A stretch of DNA of 64,000 bases from Emticicia sp. CRIBPO (GCF_009905725.1 NZ_JAAAKV010000002.1:496001-560000), one strand, 5' to 3'; positions 18,611 to 27,691 are shown, counted from the stretch's first letter. Numbers and translations are program-made. The notes: generated from the sequence alone by a model not told the origin.

Positions 18611-20167
18611 ATGAAAACATTTTACTGCATTATTTTTGCCGTTTGTTTTTGCCTGTCTTCTTCCATCAGTCAGGCTCAGTCTTTTGAACTGGAAGAAATC
18701 ACGGTAGATCAGCTGCAAAACCTGTATAAATCAAAAAAGTATACTGTAAGGCAGGTCGTCAACATTTATCTGAAAAGAATAGATGCGATAGACAAGAAGG
18801 GCCCAAAGCTTAACTCTGTCATTGTTGTTAATCCTGACGCTCTCAGAATAGCGGATCAGCTGGATAAAGAGCTTAAAGCCGGCAAATCCAGGGGGCCCCT
18901 TCATGGTGTGCCGGTCATTATCAAAGACAATATTGATACCCATGACAAAATGCCCACTACTGCCGGATCCAGGGCCCTGATGAGCTCCATTGCTCCGAAA
19001 GACAGCAAAGTAGTGGAAAAACTGAGAGAGGCCGGAGCAGTGATCATTGCCAAAGCCAACCTGAGTGAATGGGCTAATTTCAGAAGTGACAAATCGTCCA
19101 GCGGATGGAGCGGCGTTTTAGGACAAACTAAAAACCCGTATGACCTCAGCACCAATCCCTGCGGCTCAAGTTCAGGATCCGGAGCGGCCGTGTCAGCCAA
19201 TTTATGTGTGCTTGCCATTGGCACCGAAACCAACGGCTCTATCGTTTGCCCGGCCAATGCCAACGGTGTAGTCGGTATAAAACCTACGGTGGGTTTAATC
19301 AGCCGCTCAGGCATCATCCCTATCTCATTTTCCCAGGATACACCCGGGCCGATGACCCGGACCGTAAAGGACGCGGCTGTTATGCTGGGTTCACTGACCG
19401 GAACAGATAAGGAAGATTCAAAGACCGCTTTAAGCGATAAAAACGGCTTGAAGGATTATACACCATACCTCAAATCGGACGGATTAAAAAACAAGAGAAT
19501 CGGCATTTATAAGGGCCCTCTCGGCAAACTGGCGGAAGTGGACACGCTGTTTTTCCAGGCGATAGAACAAATGAAAAAACAAGGGGCTATCTTCGTTGAG
19601 ATTGATAAAATGACGCAGGTAAAAAACACGAATGGTTCTTCTTTCCAGGTCCTGCTTTATGAGTTTAAGGACGGCCTTAATAAATACTTTGCCTCACTGG
19701 GTGATAAGGCCCCTGTAAAAAGTCTGAAAGAGTTGATTGCATTCAACAAGACCGATTCTGTGGAAACCAAAATTTTCGACCAGCAACTGCTTGAACTGGC
19801 AGAGGCAAAAGAAGACCTCAGTTCTCCAAAATACTTGTCAGCCTTAGAAAACATGTTAAAAGGCACACAATCGGGTGGTATAGACAGTGTGATGAATGCC
19901 CATAACCTGGATGCCATCATTGCTCCTACCGGCGGCCCGGCCTGGGAAACCGACTGGAAAAACGGCGATAAGTTCTCCATCGGCAGCTCCTCTCCCGCAG
20001 CCATTGCAGGGTATCCAAATATCTCCGTACCGATGGGATTTGTCGGCAACTTACCTGTAGGAATCTCATTTTTTGGCAAAGCCTGGACAGAACCCGTTCT
20101 GATCGAAATCGCCTACGCCTATGAGCAAAAAAGCCTGAAAAGAAAAGCCCCGCAATTCCTTAAATAA
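18611..20167 (+). CDS. Secreted amidase (amidase signature family)
   Basis: This 518-residue protein has a signal peptide (about 1-22, ending SQA before Gln) and the amidase-signature catalytic set: Lys105 in VIIKDNIDT, the Gly/Ser-rich loop CGSSSGSGAAV holding the cis-Ser (186-188), and the nucleophile Ser210 in GTETNGSIVCPA. The family hydrolyses amides of many kinds; the substrate is unknown. The exported location is unusual for Glu-tRNA amidotransferase-like members and argues against a GatA role. It lies 10 bases ahead of pnuC. Confidence 0.92.
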   Translation: MKTFYCIIFAVCFCLSSSISQAQSFELEEITVDQLQNLYKSKKYTVRQVVNIYLKRIDAIDKKGPKLNSVIVVNPDALRIADQLDKELKAGKSRGPLHGVPVIIKDNIDTHDKMPTTAGSRALMSSIAPKDSKVVEKLREAGAVIIAKANLSEWANFRSDKSSSGWSGVLGQTKNPYDLSTNPCGSSSGSGAAVSANLCVLAIGTETNGSIVCPANANGVVGIKPTVGLISRSGIIPISFSQDTPGPMTRTVKDAAVMLGSLTGTDKEDSKTALSDKNGLKDYTPYLKSDGLKNKRIGIYKGPLGKLAEVDTLFFQAIEQMKKQGAIFVEIDKMTQVKNTNGSSFQVLLYEFKDGLNKYFASLGDKAPVKSLKELIAFNKTDSVETKIFDQQLLELAEAKEDLSSPKYLSALENMLKGTQSGGIDSVMNAHNLDAIIAPTGGPAWETDWKNGDKFSIGSSSPAAIAGYPNISVPMGFVGNLPVGISFFGKAWTEPVLIEIAYAYEQKSLKRKAPQFLK

Positions 20168-20177
20168 AACACTTCCG

Positions 20178-20834
20178 ATGATTGATTTTTTTGATATTAA
20201 TAAGGTCTTCATTACTTTGATGGGGTATTCCATGAGTCATCTGGAATTCTGGGCCACGGTAACAGGGGCTGTGGCGGTTTGGCTTTCGGCCAGAGAAAAC
20301 GTCTGGTCGTGGATCATCGGTATCCTGAATGTTATCCTGGCTTTCATTATGTTTTACCAGATTCAACTGTACCCGGACATGTTCCTGCAGGTGTTTTTTC
20401 TGATTACCAATCTTATCGGTTTCTGGGCCTGGAAATTTCCGAAAGAAATTGATGCCAACCATAAAAACGAATTAAAGATAAGCAAGTTAACACCCAAAAA
20501 CATCGTTACACTCGGCGTCATAGGGATACTTTTTACGATACTGATGGGAGCATTCTCTAAAAATCTTCATGCTATTATGCCTAAATTGTTCAGCCTGCCG
20601 AGTGCGTTTCCTTATATGGATTCATTTACGACCATCATGAGTATTCTCGCGACATTTTTGCTGATCCGGAAAAAAGTGGAAGCCTGGTGGGTATGGTTAC
20701 TGGTGGACGTGATCAGTACCTATATGTATTATATCAAGGAAGTGAAGTTATACTCCCTCTTGTACCTGATCTTCTGTTTCATCGCGGCTTTCGGAGCCAT
20801 GGAATGGACAAAAAGATATCTGAAACAAACGTAA
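20178..20834 (+). CDS. pnuC: Nicotinamide riboside/mononucleotide transporter PnuC
   Basis: This 218-residue membrane protein has about seven hydrophobic segments and PnuC-family stretches: ENVWSWIIGILNV, NLIGFWAWKFP and WWVWLLVDVISTYMYYIKE. PnuC facilitates uptake of nicotinamide riboside for NAD synthesis. It follows the amidase by 10 bases; whether the secreted amidase releases something related is speculative. No NAD-linked repressor or riboswitch is seen upstream. A perfect hairpin follows the stop codon. Confidence 0.93.
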   Translation: MIDFFDINKVFITLMGYSMSHLEFWATVTGAVAVWLSARENVWSWIIGILNVILAFIMFYQIQLYPDMFLQVFFLITNLIGFWAWKFPKEIDANHKNELKISKLTPKNIVTLGVIGILFTILMGAFSKNLHAIMPKLFSLPSAFPYMDSFTTIMSILATFLLIRKKVEAWWVWLLVDVISTYMYYIKEVKLYSLLYLIFCFIAAFGAMEWTKRYLKQT

Positions 20835-20863
20835 GAATTCTCACCGATTGATGGTGAGAATTC
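20835..20863. terminator. Hairpin between pnuC and the SDR gene
   Basis: GAATTCTCACC (20835-20845) and its exact complement (20853-20863) enclose a 7-base loop. It lies between convergent genes. The following run is only moderately T-rich, best on the minus strand, so terminator strength is uncertain. Confidence 0.6.
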
Positions 20864-20873
20864 CTACCTGTCA

Positions 20874-21578
20874 TTATTTAGGCATCGAAGGCCTGACTTC
20901 AATTTTACTTGGGAGCGTTCTTGCCGGCATTTTGATCAGATCAGAAACGATCTGGCCGATATCTTCCGGCTGTATTTTCCAGGCATCAGCATCTGAGGGT
21001 GTATGTCCGTTAAAATATGTGGCTACTGAGCCCGGCATAATGGTCGTCACTTTAATGCCTTCATTTCTTACGTCCATCATCAGGGCCTGAGAGAAACCAA
21101 CCAGACCGAATTTGCTGGCATTATAGGCCGTCCCTTTGTTAAAAAAGTTAGTGCCGGCCAGACTGGCAATGGTAATGAAATACCCTTTGGTGGCTTTCAA
21201 AGCTTCCAAAGAAGCCTTTGCTGAATAAAACACGCCTGTAAGATTGATGTCAATGGTTTCATTCCACTGTTCCAGGGTAAGGTCCTGAAACGGCACCAGA
21301 TGGCCTACACCGGCGTTGGCAATGAAATAGTCTATCCTGCCCCAGTGCTTTATCACAGTATCTACAGCATGCTGCTGTGAAGCAAAGTCTTTCACATCTG
21401 AAGCCAGTCCCAAGGCAAAGCCTTCTTTGATCTGGTTTAATTGGGCTGCGGCCAGTTCGGCGGCCACAGAAGAGCGGCTGGTAATGGCCACGTTGATGCC
21501 TTCCCTGATCAATACTTCTGCGATACCCAGTCCGATTCCTTTAGAACCTCCGGTAATGAATGCTACTTTTGTTGTCAT
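20874..21578 (-). CDS. Short-chain dehydrogenase/reductase
   Basis: This 234-residue SDR has the NAD(P) motif TGGSKGIGLG near the N-terminus, NAG in FIANAGVGH, and the catalytic YNASK. The in-frame frame continues to 21617, but ATG 21578 (MTTKVAFITGG) gives the standard start. Classical SDRs oxidise or reduce hydroxyl/keto groups; the substrate is not evident. It is transcribed alone, convergent with pnuC and divergent in position from no close promoter that I recognise. Confidence 0.93.
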   Translation of the reverse strand: MTTKVAFITGGSKGIGLGIAEVLIREGINVAITSRSSVAAELAAAQLNQIKEGFALGLASDVKDFASQQHAVDTVIKHWGRIDYFIANAGVGHLVPFQDLTLEQWNETIDINLTGVFYSAKASLEALKATKGYFITIASLAGTNFFNKGTAYNASKFGLVGFSQALMMDVRNEGIKVTTIMPGSVATYFNGHTPSDADAWKIQPEDIGQIVSDLIKMPARTLPSKIEVRPSMPK

Positions 21579-21671
21579 GAGCTGTTGATCTTTTATGGTC
21601 TTTAAACTGTAAAACATTTTATCCCGGATAGAATTCCAAAAATCTGCATGTCACAGATAAAATCTGCATTC

Positions 21672-22274
21672 CTAAAAAGCATAATAAAGCCCCAGGTTTA
21701 TATTTTCTTCCACGTCTCCCCTGATAAACAGCTGATAATCGACGTGGAAACCTGCCAGGAGATTGTTTTTTATCTTGTATTTATAATCGATTCCAATACT
21801 GCCTCCCATGGTAAGATCTTTCCTGTAAGTGGGCCGCGTAAAGAAGTATTGGAATTCTTTCGGGGCATTAGGATCAGGGTTTCTGAAGTAACTGCCTGAT
21901 CTGAACTTGGCCGTTTTCAGACTGACCCCATTCACACTTAGTCCCAGACTGTGTTTTCTGATTTCGAACAGATTTACCAACACCCCAAGATTGAACTTCT
22001 GAGAATGATTGGCATTGTAAAATATAGGGTATGGATTATCCGGAACATTGCTTTCGATAAAATTATTCCCTTGGGCCAGGCTCAACCTGGTCTGAAACCA
22101 GAGCTTTTTCCAGAGTTTCCGCTCATACGTTGCTGTGGCATTGGCTCCCCAGATGTCTCCTGACCCGAAGAATGTTTTCCCGGCAGACAGGCCGATGATG
22201 TTCTTTTTTTCCTGGGCTGAGACCTGTGCAGCCCTTAATGAAAACAATAAGACGAGTAAAGAGAGTTTGTTCAT
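21672..22274 (-). CDS. Outer membrane beta-barrel-like protein
   Basis: This 200-residue protein has a signal peptide (about 1-20, ending AQVSA before Gln) and then alternating hydrophobic/aromatic beta-strands with a terminal aromatic residue (INLGLYYAF), typical of small outer-membrane barrels. Strands such as ATATYERKLWKKLWFQTRLSL and IGIDYKYKIKNNLLAGFHV support this. I do not recognise a specific family. It follows the SDR-direction strand but with a 93-base gap, so coexpression is uncertain. Confidence 0.75.
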   Translation of the reverse strand: MNKLSLLVLLFSLRAAQVSAQEKKNIIGLSAGKTFFGSGDIWGANATATYERKLWKKLWFQTRLSLAQGNNFIESNVPDNPYPIFYNANHSQKFNLGVLVNLFEIRKHSLGLSVNGVSLKTAKFRSGSYFRNPDPNAPKEFQYFFTRPTYRKDLTMGGSIGIDYKYKIKNNLLAGFHVDYQLFIRGDVEENINLGLYYAF

Positions 22275-22434
22275 AAGGAAATTACGGAAATTCTGTGTTT
22301 AAAATACTGGAGTAAGTCTCATTGGAAATTGACACATTAAAATTTTACTTACAAACACCAAAAGTCTCAACCGGTTTAAATGCTCCGATTAAGACTTTGA
22401 GTTTTGTTTCCCGGAATTAAAAAAACCGGAATTT

Positions 22435-22611
22435 CTAAGAAGAAAAGTGTTTCCTATTAAAAAGGAATAAACCCACGGAAGCAATTTCAAAAACTACTCC
22501 AAATATCATCATGTAGCGTGCAAAATCTATATAAGCATGCTTGATAAAAAGCAGAACGCCGACGCTTGCAATTACGAAACCAATTAGGAAAAGAATAGTG
22601 TATTTTTTCAT
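22435..22611 (-). CDS. Small two-helix membrane protein, 58 residues
   Basis: A complete frame from ATG (22611) to TAG (22435) gives 58 residues starting MKKYTILFLIGFVIASVGV. Two hydrophobic helices (about residues 5-22 and 33-51) are separated by the short polar stretch KHAYIDFA and end in the basic tail NRKHFSS. The composition is that of a real small membrane protein, not of a random frame. It is in an AT-rich patch between the beta-barrel gene and the Cys-tailed lipoprotein, all on the minus strand. I do not recognise the family; the function is unknown. Confidence 0.65.
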   Translation of the reverse strand: MKKYTILFLIGFVIASVGVLLFIKHAYIDFARYMMIFGVVFEIASVGLFLFNRKHFSS

Positions 22612-22730
22612 TATTTTGATATTTAAAATGAATACTTATTTGCTAATAAATCAAACCCTATTTCATTCTCTATAATAACAGTTAAATGTACAAATTTACA
22701 ACTACTAATTAATCTAAGGTAGTAAGTATT

Positions 22731-23432
22731 CTATACACAAACTGTACAGGCAATTATAGCCGCCACAAGATACAAAGACCAATTGCCGGCAATGTCGCAT
22801 TGCCAATCTGACTCACATGTGGCTTTAGCTAATTGATACTCACAGTTAAAGTCATTTCCTACGCATTGCCAGGTACACGCCTGAGACGACGCCGGGCGAG
22901 CATTGCTTAAAGAAAACCTTAAATCAGATGTAAACTTCTTAAATTTTGTAATTTTATTATTGGTAAGAGTTACTTCATTTAGCCTGGAATAATCTGCATT
23001 GTAAAAGTTAATATCACCATTAAAGGAAAGTTTCCCATCAATTTCAGAACCAGTAACTGAACTTTCTCTAATAAATGATGTAACTAAGTCAGGCGTGCTG
23101 GATTTATAAGCAACCACCAATTCTCTTTTATATGGGCCACTTTCTGGTAAAGCTATTATTAGAAATCTTACAGAGGTATCACTAAATGCAATTTTTTGTA
23201 TTTTATTAAATTCCAAATTGGGAATATTTGATTTTAAAATTTGAAATGACTCTGAATTTTTAAAATTGACAAATACCTCGTCGTTCTCTGAAACATTACT
23301 GGTTTCCAAGATTGTTATTTTCTTCGACTGTTGAACTTCAGAAGGTTTCAATTCTTTTCTCTCTCCAGAACAACCCAAAATAAAAAAAATCAAACATGAG
23401 AACATTAATAGACTAATTCTGACATTTTTCAT
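22731..23432 (-). CDS. Lipoprotein with cysteine-rich C-terminal tail
   Basis: From ATG 23432 the product has 233 residues. It has a lipoprotein signal (MKNVRISLLMFSCLIFFILG, Cys21), then a polar, AT-rich-encoded domain of about 160 residues that I do not recognise. The last 49 residues are different: Cys at about 186, 190, 197, 206, 212, 229 and 232, Trp-rich in part, and closing with the hydrophobic run LYLVAAIIACTVCV. An upstream in-frame extension to 23585 crosses a repeat and hairpin and is not credible. The tail resembles a secreted peptide or a disulfide-bonded anchor, but no function can be assigned. Confidence 0.72.
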   Translation of the reverse strand: MKNVRISLLMFSCLIFFILGCSGERKELKPSEVQQSKKITILETSNVSENDEVFVNFKNSESFQILKSNIPNLEFNKIQKIAFSDTSVRFLIIALPESGPYKRELVVAYKSSTPDLVTSFIRESSVTGSEIDGKLSFNGDINFYNADYSRLNEVTLTNNKITKFKKFTSDLRFSLSNARPASSQACTWQCVGNDFNCEYQLAKATCESDWQCDIAGNWSLYLVAAIIACTVCV

Positions 23433-23467
23433 AAATTTACACCGTTTAATTGTTATAAATTGAACAT

Positions 23468-23508
23468 TAAAGCCTCCGACGGTCCGCCAAGATTTGACGG
23501 AGGCTTTA
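23468..23508. terminator. Hairpin upstream of the Cys-tailed lipoprotein gene
   Basis: An exact 11-bp inverted repeat (TAAAGCCTCCG, 23468-23478, and complement at 23498-23508) encloses 19 bases. On the minus strand it lies after the Crp-like gene and 35 bases ahead of the lipoprotein start, so it could end the regulator transcript or sit in the lipoprotein leader. No T-run follows on the minus strand beyond the stem. Confidence 0.45.
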
Positions 23509-23545
23509 TACTTTGCAAAAGTCAAAATACTTTGTGATATTATAA

Positions 23546-23593
23546 ATAGACGATTGTCCATTTGAATGACCCCATATATAGACAATTGTCCAT
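23546..23593. repeat. Two operator-like direct repeats, 32 bp apart
   Basis: ATAGACGATTGTCCAT (23546-23561) and ATAGACAATTGTCCAT (23578-23593) differ at one base and are offset by 32 bp, about three helical turns. Each is itself nearly palindromic around GACAATTGTC. They lie between the Crp/Fnr-like gene and the lipoprotein gene, where a dimeric regulator could bind. Confidence 0.55.
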
Positions 23594-23652
23594 ATATGTA
23601 ACTACAAGAATTCCTTATTATTTAAAGTAATAGATCTCAACTCTTTCAACTA

Positions 23653-24288
23653 TTACTTTCTCACAGGCTGGCTCCTGATTCTACTCAAATGCCTTGGGCT
23701 GATATTCAGGTAGGTGGCGATTTTCTTAAGCGAAATGCGGTTCTGAAGATTTGGATATGCTTCTATAAACTTCTGATATCTCAGCAATGTATCTTTCTCT
23801 CTTAAAAGTTCAAGTCGGCGTTCATATTCCATAAGACCTCTCTCCTGCAGCATTCTAACTATTCTTTCCATTTTAGGAATAGTCTCCAGTAAATATGTTA
23901 GGTCTGCTTTTGAAATGATTACAACCGTTGAGTCTTCTTCTGCTAAGATATAACACTTCGAAGGCCTATCTTCCAGAAAACTTCTGACATTATAAACAAA
24001 GTTACCCTCGCCCATGATCCATGAAGTGCAGGCATTATCTTCATAAGTGTTATTGCCGTCTGCAAGGTGAAATGAAGTATCAGAGTCATTTTGAGAAAGA
24101 TGATAATATTCTCTTAAGAGCCCGGTTGTAATAAAAATAATATGTTCTGAATATTCTCCTTCTTTAAGTAAAAATTCACCCTTAGAATATTTCTTTACTT
24201 CCAGGCACCTTTTTATAAGGTCTAATTCAACTTCATTGAAACTAGTAAACAAAGAAAGGGTTTCAAGATATGCAGATTTCGGATTCAT
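23653..24288 (-). CDS. Crp/Fnr-family transcription regulator
   Basis: From ATG 24288 the protein has 211 residues: a cyclic-nucleotide-binding-type beta-roll (about 20-120, with KGEFLLKEGEYSEHIIFITTG) and a C-terminal helix-turn-helix (RISLKKIATYLNISPRHLSRIRS). An in-frame extension to 24351 exists but adds a non-family segment. Bacteroidota members of this type often respond to unknown small ligands; no FNR-type cysteine cluster is present. It lies upstream of two near-identical operator-like repeats and the Cys-tailed lipoprotein, so local regulation is plausible. Confidence 0.88.
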   Translation of the reverse strand: MNPKSAYLETLSLFTSFNEVELDLIKRCLEVKKYSKGEFLLKEGEYSEHIIFITTGLLREYYHLSQNDSDTSFHLADGNNTYEDNACTSWIMGEGNFVYNVRSFLEDRPSKCYILAEEDSTVVIISKADLTYLLETIPKMERIVRMLQERGLMEYERRLELLREKDTLLRYQKFIEAYPNLQNRISLKKIATYLNISPRHLSRIRSQPVRK

Positions 24289-24453
24289 TTTGTCTATCAA
24301 TAGTTTTGGATTTAAATCGCTGCAAATTATAATTTTTCTAAAAAATTTCAAACTTTTTATTCTTCAACAAGTTTTAGATGAACTATCAAGATACCGGCGT
24401 TAAAAAAAAGAACACATACCCAAATTATAATAGCATAAACCCCTGAAAATCTA

Positions 24454-24461
24454 TAATTTTG
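24454..24461 (+). promoter_or_regulatory. Promoter element (TAATTTTG) for asnS
   Basis: TAATTTTG matches TAnnTTTG and would give a leader of roughly 55-60 bases to the asnS ATG. The region from 24352 to 24525 shows no gene. Confidence 0.5.
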
Positions 24462-24525
24462 CAGAATTCTCTTTTTTGAAAAATCAGGAAGGGAAAAATA
24501 TTGAAATTAAAGCGAGTATTATTTT

Positions 24526-25953
24526 ATGCAGATCAAAGAATTACTGGAACAAAAACCTGAGGGACAACAAGTTACCATCAAAGGATGGGTAAGAACAAAA
24601 AGAGGACAGGCAACCATTGCCTTCATTAATATCAATGATGGCTCTACGATAAATAATATTCAGGCTGTAGCAGAAGAAGGTAAAATTGACCAGGAAATAC
24701 TTAAAAAAGTAACTACAGGAGCATGTGTGGCCATAAAAGGTGCCCTTGTAGCTTCCGCAGGATCAGGTCAGGCCGTTGAGGTGATTGCCGATTCCATTGA
24801 GATATACGGTACAGCCGACGAGACTTTCCCTATGCAGCCGAAAAAGCACAGCATGGAGTTCCTTCGTGAAAAAGCCCACCTGAGATTCCGTACCAATACA
24901 TTCGGTGCGATTTTCAGGATCAGACACGCCCTGGCATTTGCTGTACATAAATATTACAATGATAACGGATTCTTCTATCTGCATACTCCGATCATCACGG
25001 CTTCTGATGCTGAGGGAGCAGGTGAAATGTTCAGAGTGAGTACCTTCGAACCCAACAAAGCTCCGAAAAACGAAGCGGGTGAGGTGGATTTCAGCCAGGA
25101 CTTCTTTGGCAGAGAAACTTCCCTGACTGTTTCAGGACAACTGGAAGGAGAACTCGGAGCTATGGCTTTGTCAAAAATCTATACGTTCGGACCAACTTTC
25201 AGGGCTGAAAACTCGAATACGACCCGTCACCTGGCCGAATTCTGGATGATCGAGCCGGAGGTGGCTTTCTATGAACTGGAAGACAACATGAACCTGGCGG
25301 AAGATTTCGTCAAATATGTTATTAACTATGCCCTTGAGAATTGCGTAGATGACCTGAACTTCCTTGAAAAAAGACTTCTGGAAGAAGAAAAAAGCAAGCC
25401 TCAGAACGAGCGTTCAGAGTTATCGCTGCTCGAAAAACTGCGTTTTGTGGTTGAAAACAGTTTCGAAAGACTGACTTATACCGAAGCCATTGATATTTTA
25501 CTCAAATCAAAGGCTAATCAGAAGAAACAATTCCAGTTTCCGGTAAAATGGGGCATTGACCTGCAATCGGAACATGAAAGATACCTGGTGGAGAAACACT
25601 TTAAAAAACCGGTTATCCTGACCAACTATCCAAAGGAAATCAAGGCTTTCTATATGAAGCAGGACGAAGACGGAAAAACGGTCAGAGCCATGGACGTGTT
25701 GTTCCCTGGCATCGGAGAAATTATCGGCGGCTCGCAAAGGGAAGATGATTATGAAAAACTCGTGACCCGTGTCAAAGAAGTAGGTATTGATCCTGAAAAC
25801 ATCTGGTGGTACCTTGACACCCGTAAATTCGGTTCAGCCCCGCACGCAGGTTTCGGACTTGGATTTGAAAGGCTGGTCTTGTTTGTGACCGGAATGGGTA
25901 ACATCAGGGATGTGATACCTTTCCCGAGAACTCCGAAAAACGCGGAATTCTGA
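24526..25953 (+). CDS. asnS: Asparaginyl-tRNA synthetase
   Basis: This 475-residue class IIb synthetase charges tRNA-Asn. It has an N-terminal OB-fold anticodon-binding domain (about 1-110, [24 protein letters not shown]) and the class II catalytic core: motif 2 in [24 protein letters not shown] (split) and motif 3 in [12 protein letters not shown] near the C-terminus. The AsnRS length and the ending [15 protein letters not shown] are typical. It has its own promoter element and is followed by a perfect hairpin. Confidence 0.96.
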   Translation: MQIKELLEQKPEGQQVTIKGWVRTKRGQATIAFININDGSTINNIQAVAEEGKIDQEILKKVTTGACVAIKGALVASAGSGQAVEVIADSIEIYGTADETFPMQPKKHSMEFLREKAHLRFRTNTFGAIFRIRHALAFAVHKYYNDNGFFYLHTPIITASDAEGAGEMFRVSTFEPNKAPKNEAGEVDFSQDFFGRETSLTVSGQLEGELGAMALSKIYTFGPTFRAENSNTTRHLAEFWMIEPEVAFYELEDNMNLAEDFVKYVINYALENCVDDLNFLEKRLLEEEKSKPQNERSELSLLEKLRFVVENSFERLTYTEAIDILLKSKANQKKQFQFPVKWGIDLQSEHERYLVEKHFKKPVILTNYPKEIKAFYMKQDEDGKTVRAMDVLFPGIGEIIGGSQREDDYEKLVTRVKEVGIDPENIWWYLDTRKFGSAPHAGFGLGFERLVLFVTGMGNIRDVIPFPRTPKNAEF

Positions 25954-25971
25954 TTTAAAATGCTATATCTC

Positions 25972-26006
25972 ATTAAAAGTTCTCCCGAAACAGGAGAACT
26001 TTTAAT
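25972..26006 (+). terminator. Hairpin between asnS and nuoH
   Basis: ATTAAAAGTTCTCC (25972-25985) and its exact complement (25993-26006) form a 14-bp stem with a 7-base loop. The 3' arm supplies the T-run. It ends 23 bases before the nuoH start, so it could end asnS or influence nuoH. Confidence 0.75.
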
Positions 26007-26029
26007 GAACCATCAATATAAACGGCTGA

Positions 26030-27118
26030 ATGTTTCTTCCCTTACTCATATTTCTTGCAGTAGTCAGTGCCAATGTCATTGTAAGCGTTTACCTAGAACG
26101 GAAGGTATCTGCTTTTATACAAGACAGGCTTGGCCCGATGGAAGTAGGAAAATGGGGTTTGCTGCAGTTGTTCGCCGATCTTATCAAATTACTCCAGAAA
26201 GAAGACATCATTCCTTCGGCAGTTGACCGTAAATTATTCAAATTTGCACCTTACCTGATTTTTGCAGCCATCTTTGCAGGATATGCCCTGATTCCTATCA
26301 GTTCAGACATGCAGGGGGCACATCTCGAAACCGGGGCATTTTTACTGATGTCTGTCATTTCCCTGGATATTATCGGGATTCTGATGGCCGGCTGGTCATC
26401 CAACAACAAATACTCACTCATCGGTGCCATGCGTTCTGTGGCCCAGATCATCTCTTACGAAGTACCGCTTGGTCTGTGTATTCTTTGCGTGGTGCTGATA
26501 TCCCAGTCACTTGACCTTCAGGAAATCAGTTTTCAGCAGGGTATTTTCTCGGCTGATGCCAATTATCTTTTCGGAATTAAAGCCCTGGACATAGAAACAA
26601 CGGAAGTAGGGGGATTTCTGACCTGGAATATTTTCAGAAGCCCGTTTCTGCTGATTGCCTATGTCATCTTTTTTATAGCCACGCTGGCTGAAGCCAACAG
26701 GGCTCCTTTTGACCTTCCGGAAGCCGAATCTGAGCTTATTGCCGGTTTTCATACCGAGTATTCGGGTTTCAGATGGGCCATTCTCTTCCTGGCAGAATAT
26801 GGCATGATGCTCCTCGTTTCATTTTTAGGGGCGGTGCTTTTCCTGGGCAGCTGGAACTCCCCGCTGCCTAACATCGGCCCCATAAAACTGGCCTACTGGA
26901 CTTCCGGCGATCCCGGCACCTGGCCGGCTCATTTGTGGGGAGCTTTCTGGATATTCTCCAAAGCTTACCTGGGTGTTTTGATCCAGATGTGGGTCAGATG
27001 GACATTACCCCGCCTACGTATCGACCAGCTGATGTACCTTTGCTGGAAAGTGCTGACACCGATCGCACTGGTTTTAGTAGTGATTTCTGCAATATGGAGA
27101 ATCCTGATGGTTCTTTAA
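26030..27118 (+). CDS. nuoH: NADH-quinone oxidoreductase subunit H
   Basis: This 362-residue membrane subunit of complex I shows the family motifs ERKVSAFIQDRLGP near residue 25 and the strongly conserved ANRAPFDLPEAESELIAGFHTEYSG (in two parts), with about eight membrane helices. NuoH lines the quinone-binding channel. The ATG at 26030 directly follows an in-frame TGA, so no longer start is possible; the N-terminus is slightly short for the family. No other nuo gene is within the window, which is unusual. The next gene starts 11 bases downstream. Confidence 0.94.
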   Translation: MFLPLLIFLAVVSANVIVSVYLERKVSAFIQDRLGPMEVGKWGLLQLFADLIKLLQKEDIIPSAVDRKLFKFAPYLIFAAIFAGYALIPISSDMQGAHLETGAFLLMSVISLDIIGILMAGWSSNNKYSLIGAMRSVAQIISYEVPLGLCILCVVLISQSLDLQEISFQQGIFSADANYLFGIKALDIETTEVGGFLTWNIFRSPFLLIAYVIFFIATLAEANRAPFDLPEAESELIAGFHTEYSGFRWAILFLAEYGMMLLVSFLGAVLFLGSWNSPLPNIGPIKLAYWTSGDPGTWPAHLWGAFWIFSKAYLGVLIQMWVRWTLPRLRIDQLMYLCWKVLTPIALVLVVISAIWRILMVL

Positions 27119-27129
27119 TCCATTGAACT

Positions 27130-27690
27130 ATGCCTAAAAACATCTCAAAAGAACTGGAAAAAGAAATCCTGGGCCTTGCCGTCAAGGAAAAAGACAAACT
27201 CCTGCTCAGGCTTATCAGTAAAAAACAATTGCTGGTAGATCAGCTCACTTATAAGCTGCTCGAAGATGAGGCTTTTGACCTGAAAGAAAGAAGAAATGCG
27301 GTGGCGGCTAAAGTAGAGATGATCTCAGAAACACCGTTTTTTCACAACCAGGAAATATTCAATGCCATCAAATCCCTTAATACGGAAATCGCTTATCACA
27401 AAAAGGTAACTTCTGATAAATACGGGGAAGTGGAATTGACCATCTTCATGCTGGTTTCGTTTTTCAGGAAACAACCCAAACTACTGATTCAGAATCAGTT
27501 CTCCAGATACAATGAAAAAATGGCCCTGTACCTGGTCAAAAAGATGGTAACTGTGTTGTCAAATATCGAAAAGTTACACGAAGATTACAGGATTGAATTC
27601 AATAACGACCTGGAAGAACTCTCTGAATATCTGTATCAGGGCATTACCGGGTTGTATGCCAGACAATTCAATATACCGAAACATTTTTGA
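27130..27690 (+). CDS. Conserved helical protein of unknown function
   Basis: This 186-residue soluble protein, starting MPKNISKELEKEILGLAVKE, is almost entirely alpha-helical and charged, with no signal peptide, membrane segment or known motif. A mid-protein element ITEIAYHKKVTSDKYGEVE-like stretch and an aromatic C-terminus (GLYARQFNIPKHF) are the most distinctive parts. It begins 11 bases after nuoH and ends 1 base before proB, so the three are likely one transcript. I do not recognise the family. Confidence 0.8.
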   Translation: MPKNISKELEKEILGLAVKEKDKLLLRLISKKQLLVDQLTYKLLEDEAFDLKERRNAVAAKVEMISETPFFHNQEIFNAIKSLNTEIAYHKKVTSDKYGEVELTIFMLVSFFRKQPKLLIQNQFSRYNEKMALYLVKKMVTVLSNIEKLHEDYRIEFNNDLEELSEYLYQGITGLYARQFNIPKHF

Positions 27691-27691
27691 A

